A stretch of 64,000 nt of DNA from Puccinia triticina (lineage: Eukaryota; Basidiomycota; Pucciniomycetes; Pucciniales; Pucciniaceae): contig NC_070570.1 in assembly GCF_026914185.1 (NCBI RefSeq), positions 2,418,001 through 2,482,000 of the forward strand, read 5' to 3'. A program made the translations under genes and the position numbers. Under the pieces are notes generated by a model that was given only the letters and a program-made list of their open reading frames with translations, was not told the origin of the DNA and ran no database searches. Position 1 is the stretch's first letter. Each line of letters begins with the position of its first letter. Below are positions 1-10,323 of the stretch, one piece after another.

Positions 1-1858
1 GTGTTTCTGGTTTGGCTTTTCAAGGAAACGTGATAGGACTCCAACAGCGAAGCTAATGTCCGGTCTTGTACAAATTGCAATGTACATCAGGGAACCGACT
101 GCTTTGCGGTATTGTTGATTTCGTTGGGTGAACTCTAAGGACTCTTCATCGGTGGATTTCAGTAATTTGACGTTGTATCCGAAAGGGGTGCTTGCGGGTT
201 TGCAGTTGGCCATGTCGAATTTTTCCAAGACATTTAGAATCATGCCTTGTTGGTGTAATGAATAGTTCCCGTGATCATCGCGCTCAATCTCGATGCCAAC
301 AGCAAATTTAGCAATTCCTAGATCCTCCATAGCCCATCGCCTTTTGATTTCGCTCTTCACAGATGATATCTCGTCGCCGGTGATGATCATGTCGTCCACG
401 TGTAGGTAAATGATGCTTTCTTTTCCGTTCCGTGATCAATAAAATACGCAGGAATCCGCCTCTGTCTTGCGAAAACCTATGGTATTTAGGTACTTTTCCA
501 CTTCCAAATGCCACAGACGAGCTGACTGTTTCAAACCATAGATAGATTTGTGTAATCGCCATACTTTCTCTTTGCCGCCTTGTTCGAAACCTTCAGGTTG
601 TTCCAGATATATTTCTTCATCCAAATCGCTGTTTAAGAAAGCAGCGACCGCATCCATTTGTTCGATATCCCAATTGTTCCGAGATGCGAGCGCCACGATT
701 ATCCGGAGAGAGGAAGGTTTGCCTGTCGGTGAAAAAGTCTGGTCATAGTCTACACCTTCTTCCTGGGTATATCCCTTGGCAACAAAACGCGCCTTGTATT
801 TTGAGATACTCCCATCTGGTAGAGTTTTCACTTTGAACACCCATCTACCCTTTATAACTTTGCGGTTGCGAGGGCGAGTCGTGAGACTGAACACTCCTTT
901 GGCCTTCATACCATCAACTTCTTTGTTGCAAGCTTCTATCCAGCGTCGACGGAATTTTGATTCTCGAAGGTCTTTGAATTTCTTGGGTTCGAATTTTGGA
1001 TCATCACCCATTGCGGCGTTGACATGCGACTTATTTGCTGCTAAGTATGCTCGGCTTGGCAGTTGGCTGATTCTGGTTGATCTGCGTACATAGTTCGGAT
1101 GGTCCGGATGCGTGATAGGGGGCTTGGGCGGGATGACTTTGATTTTGATTGTATCTGATACTGCAGGTTGTAGATCGGGTGTATTGTCAAGAGCATCTTC
1201 ATCGGATTCATCAGATTCAGATGGTTCTTTGGGGTCAATGACGTTGGACGAATTTGAGGATTTCTCGGTGTCCTCATTTTCAATGATGAATTGATCCGGG
1301 TCGTCATCGCCTCTTTCAGGAAAGGAATTTTCGTCAAAGGTGACATCATGAGTGTTGATAATTTTATGGTTTTCATAATCGAAGATGAGATAATTGCGAT
1401 TGAATTCATCAAAACCAACAAGGAATCCTTTTCTCAAAGTTGGACTAAATTTATTATCCATAAGCTCTTTCCGGTTGTGTATGTATGCCAAGCATCCAAA
1501 AGTCCGGATATATTTAAGATTTGGCTTGTGTCCGAACCACAACTCGTAAGCGCACTCAGGATGACCGTTTCTGGAGCGATTGAAGACGCGGTTTTGGATG
1601 TAAACTGCCGCGTCGCATGCAAGGCTCCAATAACGTGTAGGAACACCGCTTTGGAGCATTAGGGCTCGGGCTTTCGTCGATATGGTCCTCATAAAGCGCT
1701 CCACGAGTCCGTTTTGTTGAGGAGTATAGGGAGCAGTTGTGTTTTTGACGATGCCGAGTGATTCACAGAAAGGGATGAGAAGCGAGTTGATAAATTCACT
1801 ACCACCGTCGGTGGTTATCATTTTTACTTTCTTCTCACAGTGGCGCTTGGCTCGAATA
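1..1858 (-). pseudogene. copia 1 integrase (C-terminal part) and reverse transcriptase
   Basis: Reading on the minus strand, the second integrase catalytic Asp lies in TTDGGSEF (about 1795-1815) and the Glu in LVERFM (about 1700). A Thr/Ser/Asp-rich linker follows, then the copia RT with KARFVAKGYTQ, FSPTGKPSSLR, AFLNSDLDEEIYLEQPEGF and IYGLKQS. The RT active site reads HVDD (about 388-400), the usual copia variant of YVDD. An in-frame TGA at 436-438 separates CVFY from the active-site segment, and a frameshift around 1855-1880 separates this reading frame from the first integrase Asp. The frame runs off the left edge at about RPDISFAVGVLSRF, just before RNase H. It is a relic unless the stop is read through. 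Confidence 0.85.
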
Positions 1859-3769
1859 TTAAAATGAATTGATTGCAGTAAAAACTTCTTCTTTAGTTTT
1901 CGTTTTTAAGAAGTAAATAAAAACCATTCTTGTGTATTCATCTATTATTAACATGAAATATGAGTGATTGAATATACAAGGTGCTCTTGTGATTCCGCTG
2001 AGATCTATGTGAATGTTATCTAGCGGATTCTGAACGTAAAGTTTGTTGCCCGAGAAAGGAAGCTTGGTTGATTTGCTCATCTTACAGGTTTCGCAGTCAA
2101 CGTCAGTCACAGAGTCTGTCATGAGCGTCTTCTTTAAATAGGTCGGATTGATGTGTCCTAGCCTATTGTGATCTATATTGAGAGCGTGCTGGTCAGTTTT
2201 TGATTCATTGATAGATTGAATTGGAATTTTGCTAACCGGTTCGATTTTGACTATCATTAGATTGTTCACATATCGGCCGCGAAGGAAGGTTTGATCATCG
2301 AATGCGATGATGAACTTCTTTGGATCACTAGGGTCGGTGACTTCAATTGCGCCTTTTTGTTTGAGAGCGCCGGCGGCGATTAGATTGTTACGAAGGGATG
2401 GAATGTATAGAGAGTTCTTGAGCGTAAATTGATCAATAGTGACGCCTTTGATAACAACATCGCCGCTAGCTTCGACTTTTAGTTCTTCAGCACCAGCTGT
2501 CATGATTGATTCGGGTTGAATAGATGTATTATCGATATTCTTGAAGAATGAATACTCATTAAACATATGGCTTGACGCCCCGGTATCCCATATCGCTTCA
2601 AATTTGGGGTGAACTAGGTTGGCCTCATGTCCATAAGCCGCGAACACGTAATTCTTCTTTGGAGCAGTTGAAGTACTAGTGTGGCTAGCGATATTGACAG
2701 GAACATCGTTGGGTTCTTGATTGGCGGGTTCGGTCGCTTTGGCTAGATTTGCGTGGTTTTGCGGTGGGTTCAGTCCGCGGGATTCGAACCATTCTCTTTG
2801 CGCTTTTGCGTTTTCAGGCTTCTTGAAGCATTTGGCTGCCGGGTGAGGACCAATGCATTTTGTTGCGGTACATTTTGGCTTGTCTGAGTCTCGTTTGAAA
2901 GCGTTATTCGCCATTTTGAGGTTGCTGATTCCGTCGCTTAACTTATTGCTGGATGTGAAATCAAATTCGTTATTCTCGTCCTCGTATTGCTTAAGGGCCG
3001 CGATAACAGCTCGACTGGTGATTGGTTTGACGGTTCGCAGGATATTTCGGACTTCCGGCATATGGTTATTGTGCAAGGAATGCAATAGTCTTCTGCCGAG
3101 ATAAGATTCATCGAAGTTACCTCCTCGATTTAGGAATTCATTCTTGAGTTTGAGGAAATTGTCGATGTGGGTCGAGATTGAAGTCTTGTAATCTTGTTTA
3201 AACTTTTCAATTTTTGCTTGTATCAGGTATATATTAGCTTCATTGTCGGCTTGGTGGAAATCGCGAACGATAGTCCATAGGTGTGCGGGTCCGTGATCCA
3301 TTTCTGGTACCATTTTACCGGGTCTTGCTTGTGCGTCAGGGTTGGCTTCAAGTTCTTCTTCCGTAGGTTCAATCATCTCTTGAATTTTAGCGATTTCAAC
3401 ATCAAGGATTCCGGCTCAAAAGCGATTCGAATTGTCTTCGTCCATTCGGGAAAATAGAAATTCAAGAATACATCGGCGATTAATTTCGTTAATTTCGGGT
3501 CCGACGGCATAATCTTCATAATACTTGTCTTGAAGGTATGGGTCGAAGTATATGATCTTAAGAGCTCCGGTGATTTGCTTTGACCACGAAGAATAGTTGT
3601 CGTCTGTCAGGTCTTCATTTCCCTTGATTTTGTTTAGGGTTGATGACATCGCAAACGCATGAGCTTGGTCGGTCCCGAGTACGAGTCCTCCTCGACTAAT
3701 CGCATTTTTGGCGGCTTATTTTTGCAGACTTGAAATCCGTGCTTGTTCTGATTGTGATCGGTCGGCCAT
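1859..3769 (-). pseudogene. copia 1 gag, protease and integrase start
   Basis: The probable gag start is the ATG at 3769-3767. The frame meets TAA at 3718-3716, reopens through STLNKIKGNEDL, meets TGA at 3418-3416 and then stays open to 1859. The long part has a gag core, a zinc knuckle of unusual spacing (C-x4-C-x3-H-x4-C, residues CTATKCIGPHPAAKC), the protease motif DTGASSH (about 2566-2592), the GAG-pre-integrase zinc finger (H/H and CETC) and the first integrase Asp in IHIDLSG (about 2000). All three breaks leave the same frame, so they are point nonsense mutations. The frame change comes only at the 3' end near 1860. It is a decayed Pseudoviridae-type polyprotein. Confidence 0.85.
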
Positions 3770-3816
3770 TTTGATCTCTCGCTACCATGTAAATTTTGAG
3801 ATAGGACGAAGAGCAA

Positions 3817-4551
3817 CCTGATGTAATGATGTTTGAATCTGAGCAAACAACGATGACCTGACAAGCTTAATGAACCCAGCAACACACCTAATGTAATGAT
3901 GTTTGAATCTGAGCAAACAACGATGACCTGACAAGCTTAATGAACCCAGCAACACACCTGCGATGGCGCAGGAGTTATTTGTGTTTGATTTTAATGTTTT
4001 TGATGAGAGTGGTGAGGGACGCGCGCAAGAGATGATTATGTTAGTCTCTTCCTCACGAGTATAATGATGTAAACGCGTGAGTTATATTTCTTGTGATAAA
4101 AGGAGAACAATGAGAAAAATTGTGAAATGAACAAAATAGCGAACCTAATGTAATGATGTTTGAATCTGAGCAAACAACGATGACCTGACAAGCTTAATGA
4201 ACCCAGCAACACACCTACACGAAGATTTGGAAAAGGATAAGGAAAACAAGGAGAAAATATTAGATTGATCAATAAGTACATAAATGATAGAAAGTATGAG
4301 AGTCATACCTGCGATGGCGCAGGAGTTATTTGTGTTTGATTTTAATGTTTTTGATGAGAGTGGTGAGGGACGCGCGCAAGAGATGATTATGTCTATGTTG
4401 GAAGAAAAGAAAAGAGTGGGAGGAGTAGAATGGGGAAGAGGAAGGTTTGCGGTTAGTTTGGACGATACGAAATCTTGATGGTGTTAGTGAAAGATTGATT
4501 TTTGCTTACTAGTCTCTTCCTCACGAGTATAATGATGTAAACGCGTGAGGA
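3817..4551. repeat. rearranged copia LTR with three 70-bp units
   Basis: A 70-bp unit beginning CCTRATGTAATGATG occurs at 3817-3886, directly again at 3887-3956, and at 4144-4213. The segment after the second unit (3957-4080) repeats, in shortened form, the segment after the third (4214-4551). Two blocks present in the longer copy are missing, and the first missing block is bounded by ACCT direct repeats. This looks like one LTR plus a deleted tandem copy. The far end carries CCTCACGAG and CGTGAGG arms. Confidence 0.6.
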
Positions 4552-4694
4552 AAAGACCAGCAAGGTTGGCCGCGCAGGGGAATTCTTTTGGTGGCGATGG
4601 AAAAACGCGGTTAGGGTTGCGACCGGTACTTTTTCAGATGCTGGTGAGAATTGGAGTTTACTTGCTGCGTATTCATAATCAAATCCGGGGTATT
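4552..4694. other. unassigned spacer
   Basis: I see no convincing gene. It holds two copies of GTATTCATAATC about 20 bp apart just before the hairpin tract begins. Confidence 0.3.
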
Positions 4695-5540
4695 CATAAT
4701 CTAACAGTTACCTGCTTGGCCAGTAGGATGACCCGCTGGCCGAGCCGGAGCAGGTACCTGTAACTGTACCTGCTCAGCGAGCAGGTCATCCCGATGGCCA
4801 AGCAGGTAAAAGTACCTGCTTGGCGAGTAGGTCAACCTGCTCGCCAAGCAGGTACTGTTACCTGCTTGGCCAGCAGGATGACCCGTTGGCCGAGCCGGAG
4901 CAGGTACCTGTAACTGTACCTGCCCGGCGACCAGGTTGATGGCCGAGCAGGTAGAAATACCTGCTTGGCGAGCTTTTACCTGCTCGGCGAGCTTTTACCT
5001 GCTCGGCGAGCTTTTACCTGCTCGGAGAGCTTTTACCTGCTCGGCAAGCTTTTACCTGCTCGGCGAGTAGGTCAACCTGCTCGGCGAGCAGGTACTATTT
5101 CCTGGCCAGCAGGTTGACCTGCTGGCCGAGTTGGAGCAAGTACCTGTAACCGTACATGCTCGACAGGCAGGTTATCCTAATGGCCGAGCAGGTAAAAGTA
5201 CCTGCTCGACAAGCTTTTACCTGCTCGGCGAGTAGGTCAGCCTGCTCGCCGACCAGGTACTGTTACCTGCTTGGCCAGCAGGTTGACCTGCTCGCTGGCC
5301 AGGTACCTGAACCTTCTTGGCCTGCAGGTTGACCTGCTCGGCCAGCAGCTTGACAGGATAACCTGCTGGCGAAGCGGGTATAGTACCTGTACGTGATCGG
5401 GCAGCACTGCTCGCTAGTCTGAGCAGTCTGCTTGGACCGGCGAGTCGAGTTCTTGGACCAGCAAGCAGACTGCTCCGGCCACTGTGGCTCAACGTGCTAA
5501 CTGCCGGGGGGCTCCTCCCCGGGAAAGTTCTCCGAGGAGG
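4695..5540. repeat. GC-rich inverted and tandem repeat tract (TACCTGCTNGGCNAG family)
   Basis: The tract is built from permutations of TACCTGCTYGGCGAG and its complement. It gives many perfect inverted repeats, for example TACCTGCTTGGCGAG and CTCGCCAAGCAGGTA within 4809-4853. A larger unit starting GTTACCTGCTTGGCCAG recurs at about 4706 and 4859. At 4968-5060 a roughly 19-bp unit (GAGCTTTTACCTGCTCGGC) repeats five times in tandem. At the right end GAGCAGTCTGCTTG pairs with CAAGCAGACTGCTC. The long minus-strand reading frame over 5217-5582 is an artefact of the repeats. Confidence 0.85.
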
Positions 5541-5548
5541 GTGGAACA

Positions 5549-5699
5549 GCCGATGATTCAAAATCATTGGCTGTTGACTCACCGATGATTCAAAATCATC
5601 GGTGATTTACCCACCGATGATTCGAAATCATCGGTGATTTACCCACCGATGATTCGAAATCATCGGTGATTTACCCACCAATAATTTGAAATCCTCACT
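5549..5699. repeat. five-copy 32-bp tandem array with hairpin core
   Basis: 23-bp hairpins with arms ACCGATGATT and AATCATCGGT and a 3-nt loop start at 5549, 5581, 5613, 5645 and 5677, exactly every 32 bp. The three middle copies are perfect or nearly so; the outer ones diverge. In the first copy the arm change ACC to GCC is matched on the other arm (GGT to GGC), so pairing is kept. The 9-bp linker between units is of the type GATTTACCC. Confidence 0.9.
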
Positions 5700-5742
5700 G
5701 ATTGACCCACCAATATTCATTTTACTCGGTGGGTCCGTAACC

Positions 5743-6030
5743 AAGCTTTCATGTCAGATGAAAGCTTGCTTGAGCTGTCAACCGAGCTTACATTGCTCGG
5801 TTGGTGGCGCCTGAGGTTAACTCGGCTGGCCACTGATTGAGTAATTTACTTTGTTGGTCAGACAGCCTGCCAATTTTGGCTCGGCCGCGGACCAGCTGAG
5901 TTTGAATCGGGTGGCAAAACCCTTGGGTTACTGTCCCCCGATGTCAACTCGGATGCGGATTGCATCGGATACGCGCAACCAATGTTAAATTGGTTGCGTG
6001 CATCCCAGATTAACGGGGATGCGCGCATCC
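5743..6030. repeat. series of unrelated short hairpins
   Basis: Successive perfect hairpins share no sequence: 5743-5767 (AAGCTTTCAT arms, 5-nt loop), 5779-5803 (CAACCGAGC arms, 7-nt loop), 5974-5998 (CGCAACCAAT arms, 5-nt loop), and the 14-bp palindrome GGATGCGCGCATCC at 6017-6030. No coding potential is visible. Confidence 0.8.
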
Positions 6031-6109
6031 AAGGCTTAAATGCTGGCAGTGTTGCAGATGTAAGCAGAGAGGTTCGGCTCAGATTCTGATGGCTGCGTGC
6101 TGATCTGCT

Positions 6110-6529
6110 ATTTTTGAAGCATTGGGCGAGCCCTGGAAGAGCATCATATTGGGTTTACTTGGCTCACAGGGGCCTTAAGGGTAGCTCAGCGTGACAAAAA
6201 CCTCAACACTTTCCGAAATAATGATAGCTGCAATGTTTTACTCGCGTCTGTAGAGGCAGTGGGAGTTGGGATTGATTTACAATGCGCGCAGAATGTTTAC
6301 ATCATGGTATGTGCTGATAGATTCATTGCAGAATTCCCAGCTGGATGACATATTCTATGTGAAATTCTAGGAACCGAGTTGGAATCCCGCAAGTGAATTT
6401 CAGGCCATTGATCGGCTTTACCGTTTGGGACAGGAGAACAGTGTGTTTGTATATCGGTACTACTTACAACAAAGTCTGGAGATGAACATACATCAAGTCC
6501 AAAGACGGAAAGGAGAATTGGCGATGTAA
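6110..6529 (+). pseudogene. SNF2-family ATPase, C-terminal helicase fragment
   Basis: Two exons (about 6110-6306 and 6371-6529) joined by a 64-nt intron (GTATGT to TTCTAG, 6307-6370) encode the end of a SNF2/RAD5-type DNA-dependent ATPase. Exon 1 gives a helicase motif V-like VLLASVEAVGVGIDLQCA, preceded by a motif IV-like region. Exon 2 gives WNPASEFQAIDRLYRLGQ (motif VI, with the arginine finger region) and VFVYRYYLQQSLE, ending RRKGELAM with TAA at 6527-6529. The reading frame is closed just upstream of 6110, and the 5' side is the hairpin tract, so the N-terminal ATPase lobe is absent. The proteins of this family remodel chromatin in the nucleus. This piece alone could not hydrolyse ATP. 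It is a truncated relic, or the last exons of a gene broken by the repeat tract. Confidence 0.8.
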
Positions 6530-6701
6530 GCAAACATTATTTTAACGGCCATCAATTCTCATTGATTCATTGGGAAGCTGATTCAAACAGGAGTAAAGAC
6601 TAAGTGTACCTAGGGCGGGAAACGAAGAATACGAGTGTGCTCAGCTCCTCATGAAACATCTATGCAGTTAGAATTATACTGCTTACCCAAGCTGTAAATT
6701 A

Positions 6702-7606
6702 TCAGCAATAAGTGACAAAATTTGGAAACACAATACAATCCCGTGGGTTGAGTAGCTCTCTTTGGGAGTTGGAAAGGTGGGACAGGTATTGTGGAGCGTA
6801 GCAGTTGATGGGTAGGTGTCGTGGCACATCTTTGAAGATGTCTGAGGAGCGCACGTCCGAACTTTTTCTGCGGGACTCAAGGATGAACTGAGAAACATAG
6901 ATGCGTCCGTTGGTGTTGATCTTCTTCTGTACATATATGTTATCCAACTTTGCCGCCAGCCTGCTGAATTCTTCAGATCTCCAAGACATTGGCACCTTGA
7001 CGAGAGACCGAGTAGGTGCGGTTTCAGTGTCAGAAGTTGCTTTGATGTTATCAAATAGCGATTTTACAGAGGATGGAACAGGGAGTGTAGAGAGAGTTTC
7101 TTGACTGTGTTGCTGAACCTGGGAATGCGCAGCCAGATGATTAGAAGCAGTCACCAGAACATCAGACATTGAAAGTGCCCACCTGCATGCGGATTTTGGA
7201 TTTGCATTCCGACTCCTTCTTTTTCAACTTCTGCTCAGGAGAAAATCGGCCAAGTCTCAGTCCGTTTTGCCTCCCAACAAACCACCGGTGGAGAATGCCA
7301 AGTTGGATGGAATGATTGTTGGCTTCCACGAGATCCATGAAGAATACTGCAAGAGCGCCCGCCTGGTAAGCGTTACACCAATGCTTCAGGAAGAATTTTG
7401 CAAACAACTGGTTCCAGTGGGTGTCCCACTGATGATCCCAGGCAAAGGTAACACTGGGGAAGTGAGAGTTTGCAAGGTCTTGAAGAAAGATGTTTCTGAA
7501 GATGGGGTGGATTGTCTGGGATTTGCCCAGCAGAGCTTCTGGTGGAATGGGATCTATCGTGTGTCTCAAGATCGAATCCGGCATGTTGGAACCAACGTGA
7601 AAGTCA
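6702..7606 (-). pseudogene. hypothetical protein, C-terminal exons (rust-type repeat family)
   Basis: Minus-strand frame 7606-7183 continues after a plausible 64-nt intron (GTGGGC to CCCAG, 7182-7119) in frame into 7118-6702, ending at a stop at 6702. The joined product has Trp/His/Phe-rich stretches such as FAWDHQWDTHWNQLF and a C-terminal part with SWRSEEFSRLAAKLDN. I recognise no catalytic motif and know no function. Its upstream half lies beyond a solo LTR (see 9053-9256). Removing one TSD copy restores one frame across the LTR, which shows this was a single gene before insertion. It could belong to a gene carried by a large transposon rather than be a conserved host gene. Confidence 0.55.
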
Positions 7607-7610
7607 TGAG

Positions 7611-9052
7611 TGTCAGCCTGCGTGATGCCAAGGACAATAATCCTTCTAGCTACACGAGCTGCAAAGTGAAATACTAGAGTTTTAAGGACTCTGGGGATGA
7701 TATCCAAGGCTTTGGAGAGGTTGTGTGGCGTAAAAAATAGAGAAATAGTAGTTTAATTATATTAATAAAATTAATATAATTAAAATAAGAGGGGCCTGCA
7801 AGCAGGGGTGGTTTAGATCCCTCTAAGGTATCGTGCAAAAGCAGAAGATTTAGGTACCTGTTAGTACTGGGGCCTGCAAGCAGGGGTGGTTTAGATCCCA
7901 GCAAGAATGAAGCGGAGAATCTCAAGAGAAAGGGGTTAAACTTACTAGAATTAAGCCCTTAAAGTCTTGAGGTTCTTCAGGGGAGAATCTGAGCAGATTC
8001 AGACGAAGTAATTGAGCTAAAGTCAGCAACTAAGGATCTTACCAGGCAGAGAACAGGTGTTGAGCACGTGTTGGAAGCGGGTAATGATCAGAGTAGGTGT
8101 AATAGCATGAGGGAGGGTCTTTGGAGCGCACAGAGGGCCCTTTAAATAGTCATGAAAGCCCTCAGGGAGCGCTCAGGGAGCCATATAGCTGCTGGCCAAC
8201 TTGTGGGCGTAATTCTGGCTCAATTTGGCGGTTGGCCAACTTGTGGGCGTGATTTTAGACCAATTTGGCAACGCTACAGGAGGACTATTCCTTTTTGGGG
8301 CGTGCAAATGGCTGCAAAAGTAATATTTGGCCGTATCAGGACTAGTCTAAAACACTTCTAACTAGTAGGGGTTGTTACGTGTGTCCTATCTTCTAGATTG
8401 GGCCACTTATGATGCTCCTGTATCATAATTAGTCTGAAACACATGGTAATTGTTTCAGGCTAATTTACAGGTTACATAATAGTAATTACTGTTTGGGACA
8501 TGCAGACTGTCACGTGTGGCCAATTGTTCTGCTTTGGTCTACATAATGACATCACATGTACCAATTGGTTGGTACTTCTTATCTTTGTGCGTCAAGAATG
8601 TTTTATTTACATCATTACATATGTAATGGAACATTCTAGGCGCTCATGGGACTCAGAAGGTATCATATCTTCATAGTATGGCGTGACCTTTTTGGGTGTC
8701 TGTGGCGCTTACAAGCATATGTACATGAGCATATAAGCATGAGCGCTACCTTATCCGTGGTAACTGGGTATATTTTCATGTGTAATTTACACAGGGAAGG
8801 AGTAAGAGTTTAGGGTACGTTGCAGTGAGGTACCCTAGTTTATTTTAGGCGTAGATTAGGAATCTGAAGTAATATTCTACAATTTACATATGTAAGAGTG
8901 CGTAATAATGTCTCTTTCATAGGTAATATTTATACTTTTTATAGTGTTACATATGTAGGAGATTAGTAATAATGTCTCTAACATATGTAACAATTTTATT
9001 ATTTTTCTGTGATATTATGTCACGGTGGCTCTGACATAGTAGCCAGCTGACA
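7611..9052 (-). mobile_element. Ty3 (TGTCAG family) solo LTR
   Basis: A 1442-bp element with termini TGTCAG and CTGACA, flanked by the 5-bp target duplication ATGAG (7606-7610 and 9053-9057), with no internal retrotransposon coding. In minus orientation its ends match the LTRs of Ty3 element A (40541-42389), including TGTCAGCTGGCTACTATG at the 5' end and the double CCTG/CAGG hairpin block near the 3' end (7791-7900). It formed by LTR-LTR recombination and lies inside a coding exon. Confidence 0.95.
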
Positions 9053-9256
9053 ATGAGCAAGGGGACGCATCAGCCAATCCGTTGTTACCGGTTTCTTGGG
9101 GGAAGTTGCAAGGTTGAGCAACGTTCTGATGAAGGCGGCGATGCTTCGAGCGCAGGGTGATTTGGAGTTGGGGAGGAAAGTTGAATAGACAGCGTTGATC
9201 TTGGCGACTCCGAGGGGCGGCTTACCGGTTGAGAAAGTGACCTTGGATGAGGACAT
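9053..9256 (-). pseudogene. hypothetical protein, N-terminal exon
   Basis: The ATG at 9256-9254 opens a frame (MSSSKVTFSTGKPPLGVAK) that reads through the target duplication and, with the solo LTR removed, continues in the same frame into the exon ending at 7183. The piece is basic and Ser/Pro-rich without a recognised domain. Another upstream in-frame codon near 9298 is a non-ATG start and less likely. Confidence 0.5.
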
Positions 9257-9495
9257 AGCGGGATAGAAGTGGAAGGAGAGTATGGATTGACAGAGCAAAT
9301 GGTCACAGGCGCTGACGTTAAATATTGTGGAGTGGTGGAGGCCATCTGTCAGGCAGGTCAGGTCACAAAGGGGTCATCATTGCCGAGGTCAAAGGGGACA
9401 ATTATTAGTCAGATACAACAAGGGGGCGGGGTACTTGATCTGTTTGGATGTTGACAGCCAGCAGAGCGCAGAGGACTGTGTGGGGCCCGTGAAAT

Positions 9496-9533
9496 TGTCC
9501 ACCACAACGTACGGCCAAACTTGAGGGTGGACA
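9496..9533. repeat. 38-bp palindromic repeat, copy 1
   Basis: Begins TGTCCACC, has GGCC at the centre and ends GGTGGACA. It matches copies 2-5 in length and in most positions. Confidence 0.9.
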
Positions 9534-9638
9534 CTGGCCCACAGATTGAACCCAGGTGGAGCTTGTGCCAACCCCGTCCGGGGGGATGGGGGTGCACCCG
9601 TGCAAGCAACAATTGCACGGGTTGTCCTTTGCAGTGAA

Positions 9639-9676
9639 TGTCCACCGTCATGTTCGGCCGTACATGAGGGTGGACA
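9639..9676. repeat. 38-bp palindromic repeat, copy 2
   Basis: Same termini and GGCC centre as copy 1, 143 bp away. Between the two lies a further hairpin with CCCGTGCAA and TTGCACGGG arms (9597-9621 region). Confidence 0.9.
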
Positions 9677-10323
9677 GCCTGTGCTTGAAGTGACAATCCC
9701 CATGGAGCCGGACCAGGTGAGCCAATAGTCAAGACTATTTCACAGTAGGTTATTAAGGACCTAAACACCACCCGTTCTCATCCAGCCGTCTTTCCTCCCA
9801 CAAGCATGGCCCAACCGCAAGGAATTGGTAGCCAGCACACGCATCAGAGGGGGGGACAAGGGGCCCGACTGGAGTTTTTGTCAGCATATGCACAGGAGCG
9901 CGGTGTCTCCATCCAGGAGACATGCAAGTTGACCGTTGCACTTGTGACTCCGAAGATGCTGCTCCATCTGTCAACCGGTGTGATACCAACGGCACTATGT
10001 ATGAGTGCCAACTTGTTACATATTGCGCGGCGGTGGGCAAGTTGGGAATTTAAATTGGGTTGCAAAGGGGGCTGTGGAGGGCCTGGGTGTAAACTTCAAA
10101 GGCATCCATTGGTGCAACACCGTTTATCCCGCAGCTGATTTCAGGTTGCCTCAAGTGAGTGGTAAGAAAGGAGAGGCATGACTCAGTGTTGTTCAAGATG
10201 TTCAGCTGTCCTATGGAGAACTTCATGCCACGACTGGGTCAACCAAAGGCTACATGATGACCTCACTTGAGAAACCGTATACTGACCCTTGTGGTTATCT
10301 GGTTGGGTCGTCCAGAAAAACAT
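9677..10323. other. no clear gene
   Basis: A short plus-strand frame (9806-10138) opens with ATG and encodes a Gly/Cys-rich tail, but no family is recognisable. The overlapping minus-strand frames include the palindromes and are likely shadows. Confidence 0.3.

Larger units (their letters stand above)
1..4551 (-). mobile_element. Ty1/copia LTR retrotransposon 1, decayed, 3' end off window
   Basis: Minus-strand gag, protease, integrase and reverse transcriptase are in copia order (integrase before RT), followed upstream (higher coordinates) by a non-coding repeat region that I take as the 5' LTR (3817-4551). RNase H and the 3' LTR lie beyond position 1. At least three nonsense codons and one frameshift make it non-autonomous. 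The LTR edges are unsure because that region is rearranged and no target duplication could be found. Confidence 0.75.

Noticed and set aside
3957..4389. Missing blocks in the copia 1 LTR copy as spliced introns (retrocopy)
   Set aside because: The block edges are not GT-AG, and one is bounded by a direct repeat, which fits deletion.
5217..5582. 121-residue minus-strand reading frame
   Set aside because: It lies wholly in the inverted/tandem repeats and has repeat-derived composition.
5549..5699. CRISPR-like regular array (32-bp spacing)
   Set aside because: Units abut with a constant linker instead of unique spacers, no cas genes are present, and the surroundings are clearly eukaryotic with spliceosomal introns.
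9389..9771. Several long minus-strand frames
   Set aside because: They span the palindromes and hairpins and overlap in all frames, with no family resemblance; likely repeat shadows.
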